From Dactylis glomerata (taxonomy: Eukaryota; Streptophyta; Magnoliopsida; Poales; Poaceae), in NCBI GenBank assembly GCA_007115705.1, contig QXEO01000411.1, positions 6,983,702 through 7,047,701 on the forward strand: a stretch of DNA of 64,000 bases. Direction: 5' to 3'. Under the pieces are notes generated by a model. That model saw nothing but the letters and a program-made list of their open reading frames with translations. It did not search any database and had not been told where the DNA came from. Shown piece after piece: positions 41,863 to 54,828 of the stretch (within the stretch, counting starts at the first letter, position 1; each line of letters begins with the position of its first letter). A program made the translations under genes and the position numbers.

Positions 41863-44083
41863 TGTACAAAGCATTTTTTTAAGGCTTGGGTGAGCTCCAT
41901 AATAAGATGTAGGAATTTGCATTTTGGGGTCAAATAGTTACTATTGAATATTATATCTAATGTTTGAATTATTATGCAGATATAGGTTCCTTTACCATAA
42001 TTTTCTATTCACCCTAGTTCTTAATGCCATTGAAATATCCTAAATAATACTCCAAGTGATTTACACATTCTTTATTCTTTATCTTATAATATAGGAGTAT
42101 TCATATTATTCACAAGAATGGCTAGCTTGAGATTCTGACTTGGATACATACTTGTGTGGTTGATCCCTAGATAAAGATCTTAGATTACCTTATAAGGATT
42201 ATGGTTTGGGCACACCTTTTGGGTTTAGAGATAGGATATCATTCTAGGGTTTTACTCATGATCACAAAGTAATGCATAAAGCTACAATATGAATTAGAGA
42301 ATAGGTTCCAAAGGCATGGGTGAAAGGTGTAGAGTTTGATAAGATTGCACCCTCCTTTATTGAAAGGACTATGATTACTCCAGGAATAGAGTTACTGTGA
42401 TATAAGCTTTACCTAAATAGGAATTGGGGTTTAAGCTAGGGATCTCCTTTACTTGTATCCAGTTGCTTTGCCTAATGGAAAGTTGTATATGCACTAGGGC
42501 TTCCCATTTGACTTCCATAAGAATCTTTCCTCCTTAGCAAAGATAGATTTTCTTAACTCTCCTACTCCTACCTTGTATAGGATGATATCTGCTTATCAGA
42601 CAATGTTCCATAAATAGCTACTACCTTCCATCAACAAGTAAAATCATGTACTTGACATGATCATCTTATTTCCTTTATCAACTCCCATAATGTATCTTCT
42701 TATTTCCTTCATCAACCCCTCCCCCTAAATCCATGTTCTGAGCTTGACACTAAAGCTCTTACATAATCTTATTAGGGATAACCTTTATATCATTTATAAT
42801 CCTAAGGTTATATAACTCACTCCCTTTGAGTGCTTAAATAAACATACTTCTTACTCCTTCTCAAGGTTTTATGATTAGGCTCATCATAAACACTTGCCCT
42901 TGAGATCTAGTTAATCCAATCAATGCATTACCCTAGATGTTGACTTCTAGGGATAAGATACTATACTACATACAATACACATTCCACCTTGTGATTCATC
43001 CTTGTCTTACATTCTACTTCTTTTCTCTAGGCCTCAATTGTTGATTCTAACTGCCTCCAGAGATTTAGAATATAATCTCAACCATTGTGGCATTCCCATA
43101 TAGGATCTATCTCCCACCACATAAATACTACTTCTGTTGTATCAACCTTCTATGTACCATAATCTGGTTAGCTTTGATCCATTGACTTCACATATGTCAC
43201 TTTCCCACTTCATGTGACATGGTAATGATTATTTTGATCCATTGATCATATAGCTTAGGTTTCTACTTGGTTAATCATGTGTCCCACACTCAATGTGATA
43301 TCAAGATGATCATTATAATCCTTTGATCATATGGATTGAGTTCCATTTGACTAATCAAGATCCATGGTTCACTAGTGCTAGGCTATTCTCTTAGAATACC
43401 ATTTAGCTAAGAGAACTCCATATCACTTCTCAACTCCAGGGTACTACACATTGGATATCTTCATTAGTAATATCTCCTTGAGGTATACACCTCACCTATA
43501 ATTGAGACATCTCCTCTTATCAACTTGGTACTAGGGTAGTCTACCCCTACTGCTGAGCTTGTGGATTAGATCCTAAAGTATCATTTTAAGAGATGAGAAT
43601 GGTACTGGATTTGATATGGACTCTCTCTTATTGTTCTCAAGATGAATGTATTTAGATGTGAAAGAATAGGATAGATCAAGATATGATGATAGAATAGATC
43701 AAGAGTTATGGGTAAGACTTGTGTGGCCTTCTCCTATGCTAGATATGGTTTCAAGGAGTTGGTTTATGAAATACCATGATAATCATAGTAGCATTGGATA
43801 TAAGGTTCTAAAGTGATGTACTACATTTTAATTCTACCTCCCATTCATCTCTTTTAGTTATTATAATTATCTCTACCCAAAACAGGTTGTTAACAAAGGT
43901 CATGTTGAAGTTTATCGCACTTCAGTTGATGAGCTAATTCAATTCCATCAACTCAAGTGAAACTTCAATCACTTTTACAAGTTTTATTGAAAAGCGCAAA
44001 AATTTCCCAGATTTTATATGCATGAATGCAATGCACACATCTGTTTCCTCTCTATTTCTAGCCTCACATCCTGGGATGTTACA
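41863..44083 (-). mobile_element. E5 LTR (3' copy in element orientation), U3 part
   Basis: On the minus strand the LTR starts TGTAACATCCCAGGATG at 44083. The segment is AT-rich with no ORF. It is assigned as LTR because of this terminus and the adjacent polypurine tract AAGGTGGAGAG (44096-44086). Confidence 0.55.
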
Positions 44084-46875
44084 GGCTCTCCACCTTAAAA
44101 TAAAATTTGTCCCGAAGTATGGGCTCTCGTACGTTGTGGGATGAACTTGTTGTTGTTATCATCCATGTTGCAACTCCTCCTCCAATTAATTGGATATAGA
44201 TGATATCTCTTTGTTCAGGATGTCTCTTGAATCCTCTTTATCTGATTCTAAACAATTATCACTGGAATCAATCCTACGCTGTCTTCCAACACTCTTGGTG
44301 AATCCAATACTTTTCAGCTCCTTAGTTTACTTAGTCTTACCAGCCTTTTTGGTGAGGTCTCCATAGTAGGGTATCAACCTTCTACTTTAGGTCAAGTTAT
44401 GGTTCATAAAATAAGGTTTCATGGAGCTCACAATGGTACTTAAGAGGTCCGTTAAGGCATAGGCATACCTAAAGATTCAATTCCAAGGAATGGATTAGAC
44501 TCATTTAGCCTATCCAACCTAGGGTTTTGGTTCTCCTTCATAAATTTGATCTTGGTCCTCTATGCTCGAAAAGATACTAACTATGGTTCATACTAGTGGT
44601 GGTTCATGGTTAACTTCTTCAAACTCCTTCACCTTTCTCCTTATGGAGAAAAGCAGGATTTTAGGAAAGTTTACTTATCGTACTTCATTCAGCTTCAACA
44701 CCTTTTGCTTTCCTGAACCCCTCCTTCTTCATCCAGGTTTTCTTCTTACTCCAACTTATTTGGTATACTTCTTTCAAACTCAAAGCCTAGTCTCCCCCTT
44801 AGACTCTTCTAATAGTCTCTATAAGTCTCGTCCTCTAACCATTTGGACTCCATGGTTAGACTATTAGTCTTGGTCTATCTTACTATGATGTCTTTCTAAT
44901 GGTTCCTCGAAGATATCTGCAGAGTACCCACACAATTGTGGATATCCGGTATGAATTATTCGATTATGTGTTTAGGTAGGGCTTCTATTCCACTTTGGAG
45001 GTATGAACTTACCCAAAAGTTCTAAAGGTTAATGAGAATTGGGTTTTCCCACCGATCTACTGGCAGAGTTTCTCTTGTACTGGAGGACATCCATGACAGG
45101 CAATTGTATAACTTGAACAGAATATGAACTAATAGGAATATAAACGAACCAATAGCTTCAACGGGTCATTATAAACACGAAAACCTATGAAAAACCTCAC
45201 AAGTCTTGGTCCATAGACAAAGACTACACTCTAAGATAAGATAAGATATTGCTAACGTCATACCACCAATCTACAATTCAAGATTTCGGGACTAGGGATC
45301 AAAGTTATACAAAAATTTTATGTGTCTTAGTCACGCTAGCAATGAGGGTTACTGGGGTTACCACTCCCAGGCTGAGTAAAGCAGTAGGCAATACCAGAAT
45401 GGATCATCGGTACTACAACACCTCAATCGACCCATGATGTACTAAGCATAACCAAGGCTGCATAACAACGAGCTCACATACCTCAAACTCAATTGTAGCT
45501 AACTTAATTAGTGCTTCTTCTAATCATACTCCTTTCTTCAGAGCTTGATTTGCAAGAAATTCACCATTGGAATCCTAATATGTTGTTTCTTAAGTCACTT
45601 CTCTTGCATTCCCTTCTTGTTGGGCTTCCTTCTTCTTATGATTTCTTCGTCTTTGTCTTGACTGTCTTAGGAATTCGTCTCTCCCTTACACTAACCCTTT
45701 AACCCTCTAGATCAATACCATGAAGTAAGAACTTTATAATGCAACATGCATTTGCATATAAGAGTTAAACTTCATGTATGGATCTAGTCAATCAATAAAA
45801 CTCCAAGAAAAGTCCAAATGTGTGCTAGCAACATACATCATCATAAGCCCGTTGAGTAAAACATCTCTAAAGTTCAGGCTTAGATGTGTACTTTATAGCA
45901 CCAAGTAATATAGGTTTATATCGTGCTATATTGCACATAGTGGTGGACTACTACTGTTTGTCTCAAGATTTACTCCAATTGTCCAATTGCAACCGAATAA
46001 ATTTGAGCAAAGGGGTTTATGGGTTTTTATGGCTAACCAATACGTGCCTTCCTATTGCATTATAAATCAACTACCATTCTATTGAAGACTATCCTCACAT
46101 GATCTCTTGAAACTTCTAGCATGGCTGCTCTAAGCACCTACATCGTTTAAGCATGGTTCATACAACTCCATGATTTCCATGGGGTTCTCCAGTGTGCTTG
46201 ATAAATCTTCTCCGACTAGGACTATGGTTCTTTCATAGTTAGCCTAGTTATCATGGTTTGGAACACTTCATTCTCCATTCTCCTCGAGTATCTTCCTCCT
46301 CAGCTTGAAATTGCTAGTTTTACTATAAGGTTCCACTCCATCACGTAAAGATTCTCAGGTGAATCTAACATGTTTAAAGTGTTTATACTATAGGTACTTT
46401 TACTTGTATGTGGCATTCTTGAGTATCCACATACCTGATTTAAGCTAGGGTCCTACTATCTTATATAGCTTCACTTCATCACTTAACATCATCCTACTAC
46501 AGTTTCAGATGACTCAAGTTTAACATGATGACCTTGGTATACTTCTTCCAATAGGATAATTCCCATTCCGGTTGTATCCTCTCTTTGGACTACCATGTAT
46601 TGTATACCAATTGTAATCTACTTCCATCCTTTATGTAAGGCTCTAATGATGTCATAACTACTTGGTATGAAACAAGATATCTACCTTCACTTAAGAATAA
46701 TAGGTAAGAACCTTTGACTCGAGTGTGTTAGGAGTATTCTTTTGTTGAATATCCATCTCAAGTCATAAGAAGAATTGGTTTAGATAAGATGGCTTCCTAT
46801 AGTCACTACCAAACCTACAGGTCTCCTATTAAAGGGTTTTAATCCTAGGGTCAAAGCGTTTGCTCTGATACCAAC
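44084..46875 (-). mobile_element. E5 non-coding interior
   Basis: About 2.8 kb between polypurine tract (44086-44096) and primer site (46862-46874), with no recognisable gag or pol and no long ORF on either strand. E5 is either a non-autonomous derivative or has lost its genes by deletion. Confidence 0.65.
46862..46874 (-). other. E5 primer-binding site
   Basis: The minus strand reads TTGGTATCAGAGC, one base from the LTR end GGGTCACCACA. It matches the initiator-Met tRNA type. Confidence 0.8.
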
Positions 46876-47112
46876 TGTGGTGACCCAGCATACCACTGCA
46901 TATGTAGTATGCAAGTCGTTGACATAACACCAATGAAACACCGTCTCACTAGTATTACATCGATCAGAGTGGTACAACAGAAACATCGCAGGTCCAAGGT
47001 ATGGCTATAGGATTACAATTTTCAGCATACAGAAGATCTTCAGAACCTCCTCAACAGGTAGAGGTTTAGTTCTGGCGATTACAATCGAGAAAGAACAACT
47101 AGAAGACTAAGC
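46876..47112 (-). mobile_element. E5 LTR (5' copy), segment before E6
   Basis: Starts TGTGGTGACCC on the plus strand and is interrupted by E6 at TSD TAAGC (47108-47112). It continues at 62302. Confidence 0.65.
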
Positions 47113-48380
47113 TGTAATAGCCCACTTTTGTAATGCATAATTGAGACTAGTTAATGCTTTATTTAGGAGAAACTAAAAATTTTAGTAAGATATTGTGTGC
47201 TTGTATGCATGATCTCATGTGCATTGGAGTGATTCTATAAAATCTTTATTTCAGGATACTTCTTCTTAAATTCTTGCAAGTGTGAATTATGATGTGTGTT
47301 AGCTTGCAAGTAACTCAAATGCCATTCAAACCTAGAAAGAATAAACCTAGATCCTGCTTGCTTGTTTTGCACTATCATTTCATGTGCATGAGAGGATTTT
47401 ATTTAAACCCCTTTTCTTTTCGGTTTTCTTTTCTCTTTAATTCTAGCAAGTTTAAGTGACCTAGGATTTCGACTCCAAACTTTCCAAACCTTTTCCCCAA
47501 GTTAGAATATTATGTTGTATTTCAAATTCTTGTGTGTTTGACCTATCATTTCATGTGAGCTTTTTTCTTTCTTTCTTTTCTTCTCATTCTTCTTTCTTAA
47601 AGAAAAATCTTTTCTCCCTAATATCCAGCACGAAAGCCTAGTCAATGACCAGCATTGCACCTAGCACCACCCCAACCATGCCTTGCTCAAAAAATTTGAA
47701 AGAAAAGGAGGAGGAGGGAACCCGAGCCCTAGTGCATGCAAAGATCTTGCATATCTTCCCTTCTCTCTCCCATCTCGCTCCACCACTCGCCAGGCGGGTA
47801 ACCAGACCCAGACCACCACCCTACCCCACCTGGCAGCCGCAGGGGTAAGCCCTAGCCCCCACCCTCGACCGTGCTCCGGACAGAGGACCGGGTCGAGCAC
47901 CTCGAAGTCCACCCCTCCCCTCCGTCTCCCCGACCAAATGAAGGCGCGCACCAGCACCACTGTACCTCGCGTATTCCCCAGGCGAGCCCGCTCTCTCTCC
48001 CATGCACCACTACCGCCAAGCGACCCCCAACCAGCTCCAAGCACGTCACCCAGAGCACGCTCCCGTTTCCTACCCCACGCTCACCCCCCGGTCGATTTCG
48101 TTCAAACGCACGGACTCCACGTGACACGAGCACCCTACTGGCGCAGCTATGCCTGCCCTCTCGCCCGTTAGACGCTGCGGCCACCGTCGAACACCTGCGC
48201 GTGCAGATGTGACTGGACGGTCGGCACACCCGTCTCGACGCCCTCGGCCACCCTCGCCCGTCCAAAAACCGTCCGCGCCGCGCACGCTTCGCCCAGCACT
48301 GGATGCCACCGCCCAGCTTGGCCAATACCCGCACCGAACGCCACGACCAGCCGCGCCGGTCACTGAGGCCATCGCGCCAG

Positions 48381-48388
48381 TTAAATAG
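48381..48388 (+). promoter_or_regulatory. TATA-like box of E6 5' LTR
   Basis: TTAAATAG between GC-rich upstream and C-rich downstream sequence. Copy in the 3' LTR at 58975-58982. Confidence 0.4.
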
Positions 48389-49912
48389 CCCCGAGCCCCC
48401 CTCTCTCTCCCGTCTTTCTGCCCATTTGCATCCCCAGCACACCAGCATCGCCACCCAGAGCCGCAGCCAAAGCCTCTGGCTCTCCCTCGCCGGGGAGAGC
48501 TCGATCTCGCTCGGGTGCTGCACGGGAAGAGGTGGAGGTTGCCGTGATGCCGCCGTCCTTCTCCCTCCTGTCTCCCTCTGTCAACACCCCCCTGGTTCAC
48601 CTCTTGCTAACCCCCATCGTTTCCTCCATCTAGAGCTAGCAGAGGACGACGACATCGCCGAGGCATAGCCGGAGCGCGTGCAGGACTCCCTCGACCACGC
48701 CATCGCCCGAAGCCCCCTTCTGCTTCACCGACGGTGAGACTCGACCACGCGAAGCCCCCGCAGCCGCCGCTACCCCTCTCCGTCGCTGAGCAACGCCCTA
48801 GGTGGCCCTCGCCACTCCCAGCAAACCCTAGCCTCGCTGGCGCCCTAATCCCCCTGTCGCGGAGACGACGAACGAGCGCCATCGATCGTCACTTAATCGG
48901 ACGGCCAGGGACGGCACGTGCCGATTCGGTAACCCGGGGCCGCTGACAGCCGGGCCCCGCCGGCAGGTTCAAATGGTGCCGCTGCTGCACTGGATCTGGG
49001 CCGGATCTGCTCCGCCTCGGCCTGTTCCGGGCAGATCTGGCCCGCGCGCTGTTTTTTTTAGAAAATACTCTGTGAATTTGTTTGTTCTGTGAACTTTGAA
49101 TTTCCATAGAATTTGATCTGTGCATGCAAATGAGGTGATTCAAATTTCCTTGAGTAGCTTAAGTCATTAGATTTCAGATGGCATAGGTCCCATGAGTTTA
49201 GGAGCAATGTAGATGAGAAGATAATTAGTAATGTTAAATTAGCCCCTTTTCTTACTTAATTGCAAATCTTGGGTTTTATGTACTGAAATTGAGTAAAACC
49301 AATTTTCAGTGGTATCTTATATTGATATCTTGCTTGACTCACTGGTTTTGCTATTTTAGGACTTATGTTCTTGCAGTAGTAATTGAAATGGCATTGTGTG
49401 TAATTAATCTTAGGAAAATCACCACTTGCAGTAGAAATGGAATTTTGTGTTGAATCCAACTTTGTTGGATTGTGTTCTGGAAGAGCTTTCCAGAGCACTT
49501 TACCTCATATTTTTCTGAAACTCATAGAATATCTGAGGATTATTTTGGTGCTCTAGTGCTATTTCCTATTGTTTAATTCATAGGAAATTAACCACAACTT
49601 GTTTTTCAGTAAATCCAACTTTGTTAGGTTCTTAAGATTGTTGTCAACCTGCAATTATGATAGGTGTGCTGTTTGATTCATTGAGTGCCTGCATGCTTGA
49701 ATTGGTTGCTAAGTTGTTGTGATCACATCAAATAAGAAACCCTAGTTTCTAATAGGGATAAATTGCTAATTAAGAACCTTTAAAATCTTGTTTAGATTTC
49801 TAAACTTGTTTGCTTATGATACTCTTTGATAATATGGTATGGAGTGCTGAAATGTTTGTGACTTGTGTATGCTTGTGTATTTATTTGTGCGTTGTTATTT
49901 CTCCCGGCGATA

Positions 49913-50018
49913 GAATCGAACGAGGAGTGTACCGAAGAAGGTGAAGTGTATGAGTATCAGGACGAGGAGGACCAGGGACAAGCCAACCAAGGCAAGCCAT
50001 CTAAATTGATGCATATCT
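49913..50018 (+). other. Conserved acidic mini-coding segment in E6 5' LTR
   Basis: Reads ESNEECTEEGEVYEYQDEED, then QGQANQGKPS, ending at a TGA. It parallels 1979-2077 of LTR-A. In the E6 3' LTR the same frame has a TAG (60569-60571) and the shared block is mutated (GGCAAG to GGAAAG). Confidence 0.5.
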
Positions 50019-51141
50019 GAACTCCTATTTACACATTTGCATGTCTCCTTTTTTTTACTAAAGTGCATGGATTTATATTGCTATAGTTCTTGTAGCAATT
50101 ATTTGTTAACTCAGGCTCCGCGAGTCAAATTGTTATCATCCATCGAGATGACCCCCTTGATTACCTATCTCATTACCCCTGAACTAGTGGCTTGTTGATT
50201 AGCAACAAAGCCCTTGATAAACCTTCTAGTGGAGCTAAAAACTCTAGGAATGGGAACACTCAAAGAAAGTTTATAAAATGTTTCCGAAAACCTTGGGGTA
50301 GTACCTACCCCACTGAAGTGATTTCAAAAATGGTTTTGATCAAAATGGAGGACAAGGAGATTGTGGTTTTGATATGACATTGGTGATCACTAGGCGTTAG
50401 CTCAGAACAATTAAACCGTGCAACCACATTACCCCGGTATGGGATGGGGCTTAGTCCGAAGTTTATCTGCTTTAGTGCGGGGAGCCTCGCACTATATACG
50501 GGTTCGTAGGACCCCGGAATCTGGGTTGTCACAAGTGGTGGGCAACAGTGTAGCGGGCCCGCCAATAGGCTACCCGTCCGGAAGACACTTGGGTTTCTCC
50601 CACCGTGGCACTAGAGCTACGCTCGGCAGAGGTAGACGGCCAGGGTTTGTCGGGGATGTATACTCCACAGGGTAGGCACCTGTACTAAGGTGGATAGATG
50701 GAAGGCTATGATCGATTATCCAAACCCCGCATACTTGTGTATGACGGTCCGTGGTGGTATCCTGGCAGATTTATCGGATGGTGTGGGTAAAGTGTACAAC
50801 TTCTGCAGAGTGTAAATCTATTCGAATAGCGAAGTCCTCGGTCATGGACGGTTGGGACGACCGTTGCCTAGCCTAATGTCGGTTTTGTTTTCAAAGGTTG
50901 ATTTTGAAAAAATGGAGAAAGGTGCCAGACGGAGTACTCGGAGGGTACTGCCGTGGCATGGATATGGTTCGGAGTACTTGCAGGGTACTGCCGAAGGAAT
51001 GGAAATGGTCATGTGTGATTGACCGGAATTAACAAAGATGGTGGTCATGTTTGATTGACCACCGGCTCTTCTCTTGAAAATGAGTTCCCCCTTTCCTAGA
51101 GCTTTTACTAAAGATTCTTTAAAAAACTCTTCTTTAATAAG

Positions 51142-51270
51142 GATATAGAGATGTCGTATGACATGCTATATCGACAAGAGAAACTATGATATAGAGATGT
51201 CGTATGACATGCTATATCGACAAGAGAAACTATGATATAGAGATGTCGTATGACATGCTATATCGACACG
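51142..51270. repeat. Three 46-bp hairpin repeats in E6 5' LTR
   Basis: Units at 51142, 51188 and 51234. Each contains nested inverted repeats GATATAG...CTATATC and ATGTC...GACAT. The 3' LTR has two units (61740, 61786). Confidence 0.9.
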
Positions 51271-51378
51271 TGGAACTATAGTTAGAATTGAGCACTAGCC
51301 TTGAACCAACTTCCCTTGCTACAGCCAAATAGCATGCAATTTGTTCCCTCTTAGGTGGTTTGCGAGTACAATTCCAAA

Positions 51379-51477
51379 ATGTACTCACGGCTTTGTCCCT
51401 GGCTATTAACTTGGCCAGATTATGGAGAAGACTATGATGATGATGGTGAGGAGTTCGACGACGCCGGTGCGAACTAG
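51379..51477 (+). CDS. Conserved short ORF in E6 5' LTR (32 aa)
   Basis: ATG to TAG; peptide MYSRLCPWLLTWPDYGEDY followed by Asp/Glu-rich residues and AGAN. It is identical in coding capacity in the 3' LTR (61931-62029) and related to the ORF at 13327-13419 in LTR-A. It is about 270 bp from the LTR end, so it would lie in the 5' leader of the element RNA. Translation not shown. Confidence 0.45.
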   Translation: MYSRLCPWLLTWPDYGEDYDDDGEEFDDAGAN

Positions 51478-51748
51478 GATCCGTCTCCCGGTCAGTCGCC
51501 TGTAGGGTAGAGGCACGACACGGGCTACCGACGCTACTTTTGATTCCACTACTATGTTTAGTGAACTTGCCCTGCGAGGCATTTGAATTCGGCCAAGTGG
51601 CCATGTAAGACTAATCGACTTATTTATGTAATGGATGATGTACTCTGTAATGCCATCTCTGTTATGTGGATTCATGATGGTCTTCCTGGGATCATGAATT
51701 GTATGCATAACGGGAATTCCGGGTGGTAAACCGGGGTCCCCACAGAGT

Positions 51749-51761
51749 TGGTATCAGAGCC
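51749..51761 (+). other. E6 primer-binding site
   Basis: TGGTATCAGAGCC, four bases after the LTR end; initiator-Met tRNA type. Confidence 0.92.
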
Positions 51762-52002
51762 ATCCTGACCTTAGGAGACCCTAGTTAGCTTGGGCGTTAG
51801 ACCGGACCAAAAACTATTTTCACTATTAAAAATTTATAAGAGATGGCTTAATATATATAAGGTAAATATATATTGCTCTCATCTCTTCCCTTACTCTTTA
51901 AGCATTTAGACTACTTGCATCTTAATGTAAGTTTTTACTGTACTTAAAATATTGCACACTTGGGTAAGCTATTAACTCAACCTACCTTAAAATTTTGTGT
52001 AG

Positions 52003-52860
52003 ATGGACGCTCCTACTGCACACCATCAGGTCGGTACCCACGAGGACGTGCTCGTCTTTGAGCGTGACTTAGTGGAGTTGGCTGCGCGACTCGGACGCCT
52101 GTGTCCGGAGGTTCGAGGCTACCGACTCTTCGAGGAGGGTACCTGCGAGTTGGCGTACCAGGTCGTTTGCCAGGTCCGCGGGAAGGAGGTCCCACCGACC
52201 TCTCCAGAGTTCACCTTTGAGGTGATCGAGCGCACGTGGGGCGATGGACTTATGCGTGTCCTCCGACACGCTATCTTGCGCCTCATCCACCTCCACTATG
52301 ATGAGCTACTCGGCACCCGCTATGAGCACTACGGGCGAGTCGACTCCGATGGCTTTCCTCACCAGGCCGCCGCACACACCCCCTTCAGTCGCCACCTTTG
52401 CCACACGGAGGCCCTGCTGCACCACACTCAGGGGCAGCTAGACCATGCCCGTATGGCTGCCGACGAGAGAGGCCTAGAGTTGGCCGTTCTTCGTGAGGAT
52501 CTGTAGGAGTCCATTCTCTCTCGTCACCGTCTCCTTGCTGCCAAGAGGAGGATCATGAAGAGGAATAGGGCTCTATGTCAGCGCATCCGTGATCTAGAGG
52601 ATCACCTAGCTTCACTCGAGAGCCACGTGTTCGAGTTAGAGGAGGAGACCGCCGAGCTCCGCAAGGAGAACGAGGAGGTACTTGGCCACGATGACGACCA
52701 CCAGGAGGCCTACGATGAGAAGCCTGTGAGCACTGACGACGACGACCGTGGTAGCGATGGCGGTGATGACCGTGACGCTATCATGGACTTCTACGCTCCT
52801 GCGACCCCGAGTGAGGAGGATCCCGAGGAGGTTGTGCCTCACGTTAGCGTCGACGAGTAG
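52003..52860 (+). pseudogene. E6 extra ORF upstream of gag, coiled coil
   Basis: One frame from ATG 52003 (MDAPTAHHQVGTHEDV) to TAG 52858-52860, 285 codons with an in-frame TAG at 52504-52506. The first 120 residues look globular (LVELAARLGRLCPEVRGYRL, LRHAILRLIHLHYDELLG). The second half is a coiled coil (RDLEDHLASLESHVFELEEE) ending in an Asp/Glu-rich tail. It is not gag: the gag core follows separately. Extra ORFs before gag (ORF0) are known in some grass gypsy elements; their role is unknown. Confidence 0.7.
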
Positions 52861-53238
52861 GTACCCGGCACACTGCTATCTCACTTAGGATGTCGCGTAG
52901 TGGCTAGGTCGACCCCTTTTGCATTCATGTGTGTTGTATGGTTCAGCTGAAACCATTTGGTATGTGTTGCATGAGACTTTGTGGTATGCGTGCTAGACTT
53001 ATGTGGCACCTCTTTTGTATGTATGTATGCATGTGGTGGACTTGGATGACTATGGTTGATGATGTATGCTTATGGATGTTGGTGTAGTTATGTCTCTTAT
53101 GATCTCCTTTCATGTTGCATAACTTGTTTCGCCTGCACTTTAAATTGTTGTTTCTCACAACATAAACTTCTCTCCCGATTGGCTCCGGAAACTCGAGGCC
53201 ACGCTGGAAACAACCCGCCCCCACCTCATGAGCCCGAC

Positions 53239-54828
53239 ATGACGCAGGTGCTGCGGCTCATGTTAGAGGATCGTGAAGCCGCACGTGCCGAGCGTCAAGC
53301 CAATCTCGCCACACTCCAACACCTCGCCCAGATTGCCACCCACCACAACAATAATGGTGGCAATAGCAATGATGAGCCCCAGAACAAGCTTAGGGATTTC
53401 CAGAACTCCAATCCCCCAACTTTCTCCAAGTCCACTGAGCCACTGGATGCCGACGACTGGCTCCGTACCATTGAAAACAAGTTAGAGTACGCTGGAGTTG
53501 GAGCCAATGATAAGGTGTTGTACGCAACCCACTTCCTAGCTGGAGCAGCTGGAGCATGGTGGGAGAATATCCATGCCATGCAGCCCGAGGGTCAAGTTAT
53601 GACTTGGGAAGCATTCAAGACCAAGTTTCGCAAGGCCCACATCCCTTCTGGACTCATCAAGATCATGAGGGACAAGTTCCTCAATCTGAAGCAAGGAGGG
53701 ATGAGTGTTCCTGAGTATCTTGACAAGTTCACCACCTGGGGAAGGTATGCCCCCAATGACATTGATACGGATGAGAAGAAGAGGGAAAGGTTCCTCAATG
53801 GTCTGCAGGAGGAGTTGCAGACTTACCTTGTAGCTGTGCACTATCCTGATCTGGAAGCTATGGTGGATGCTGCAATAATGGTTGAAGACAAGAACAAGGC
53901 TGCCCGCTAGAGCCGCAAGCGGAGAATGATGAGTCAAGGTGGACCTAGTGGACAGCGGTCCCGCAGCCTGCCCCCATCCAGGGCTGCACCCCCTCCACAG
54001 AGGTTTGCCTCTCAAGCCCCCAGGCCCAACAACCCAAATCGCCAGTATTCCAGCAACCGCCCCTCGGGCGGGAACTTCTCCGGAGGTAATCGCAACACAT
54101 TCAACCCCACCAACCGCAGCCAAGGCAGCGGATGTTACACTTGTGGCCAGCCTGGACACTTCTCTAAGGAGTGTCCTCTGAAGAAGCCTTCTGCACCGAG
54201 CCTCAGCGCGCCGAGACCCAACCAGGGTCAAGGCCGTGGACCCACTGGGAAGAACCCGAAGAACCAAGCCAATACTGCACGAGGCCGCCGGAACCATGTC
54301 ACCGCTGAGGAAGCAGCCGAAGCCCCTGATGTTGTCCTTGGTACGTTTCTCATCAGCTCAGTCCCTGCAAAGGTGTTGTTTGATTCGGGTGAATCGCATT
54401 CGTTTGTCACTGATAAATTTGTGGCCGCGGGAGGGTTGTCCGCGACTCAAATGGCACGCAAAATGATAGTACAAATTCCTGGATCCCAAGTTAAAGCCCA
54501 TTTGTGCTGCGAAGGGGTACCTGTAGTTATCCATGGGGCATCTTTACAAGCCAACTTGATTATCCTAGGCACTAAGGGTTTGGATGTGGTACCTGGAATG
54601 GATTGGATGTCCAAGTACCAAGGGCACATAGATTGCGCCAGGAAGTCTATAACCGTAACCAACAGTGAGGGTATTCAAGTTGAGCACATTGCAACCATGC
54701 CATCCCGAAAGGCATACTACAAGAAGTCTGTGTCTGGACCAACCCTTGACCAAGTCCCCGTGGTATGTGAGTACCCCGATGTCTTCCCCGAAGAGTTGCC
54801 AGGTATGCCTCCCCGACCGGGATATTGA
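53239..54828 (+). pseudogene. E6 gag and protease
   Basis: ATG 53239 (MTQVLRLMLEDREAARAERQ). Gag core: PPTFSKSTEPLDADDWLRTI, AAGAWWENI, KFLNLKQGGMSVPEYLDKF. An in-frame TAG at 53908-53910 is followed by a Pro/Arg/Asn-rich linker and a CCHC knuckle CYTCGQPGHFSKEC (54133-54174). The protease has VLFDSGESHSFV (54376-54411), where the usual residue after D-S-G is Ala, and LDVVPGMDWMSKY. The frame ends at 54828 because of one extra base in a CCCC run (54811-54814); RT continues in the next frame. Confidence 0.88.

Larger units (their letters stand above)
47113..51744 (+). repeat. E6 5' LTR
   Basis: TGTAATAGCCC... to ...GTCCCCACA. Parts: AT-rich U3 (to about 47640); GC-rich promoter and leader (47640-49050) with TTAAATAG at 48381-48388; a long AT-rich stretch; the acidic mini-coding segment (49913-50018); a block shared with LTR-A (50415-50850); three hairpin repeats (51142-51270); and the conserved short ORF (51379-51477). 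ORFs on both strands of the GC-rich part are not supported as genes. Confidence 0.95.

Noticed and set aside
47645..48946. Multiple long ORFs on both strands in the E6 5' LTR, duplicated at 58447-59420
   Set aside because: The duplication is simply the second LTR, and frames differ between the two copies after small indels, which argues against coding.
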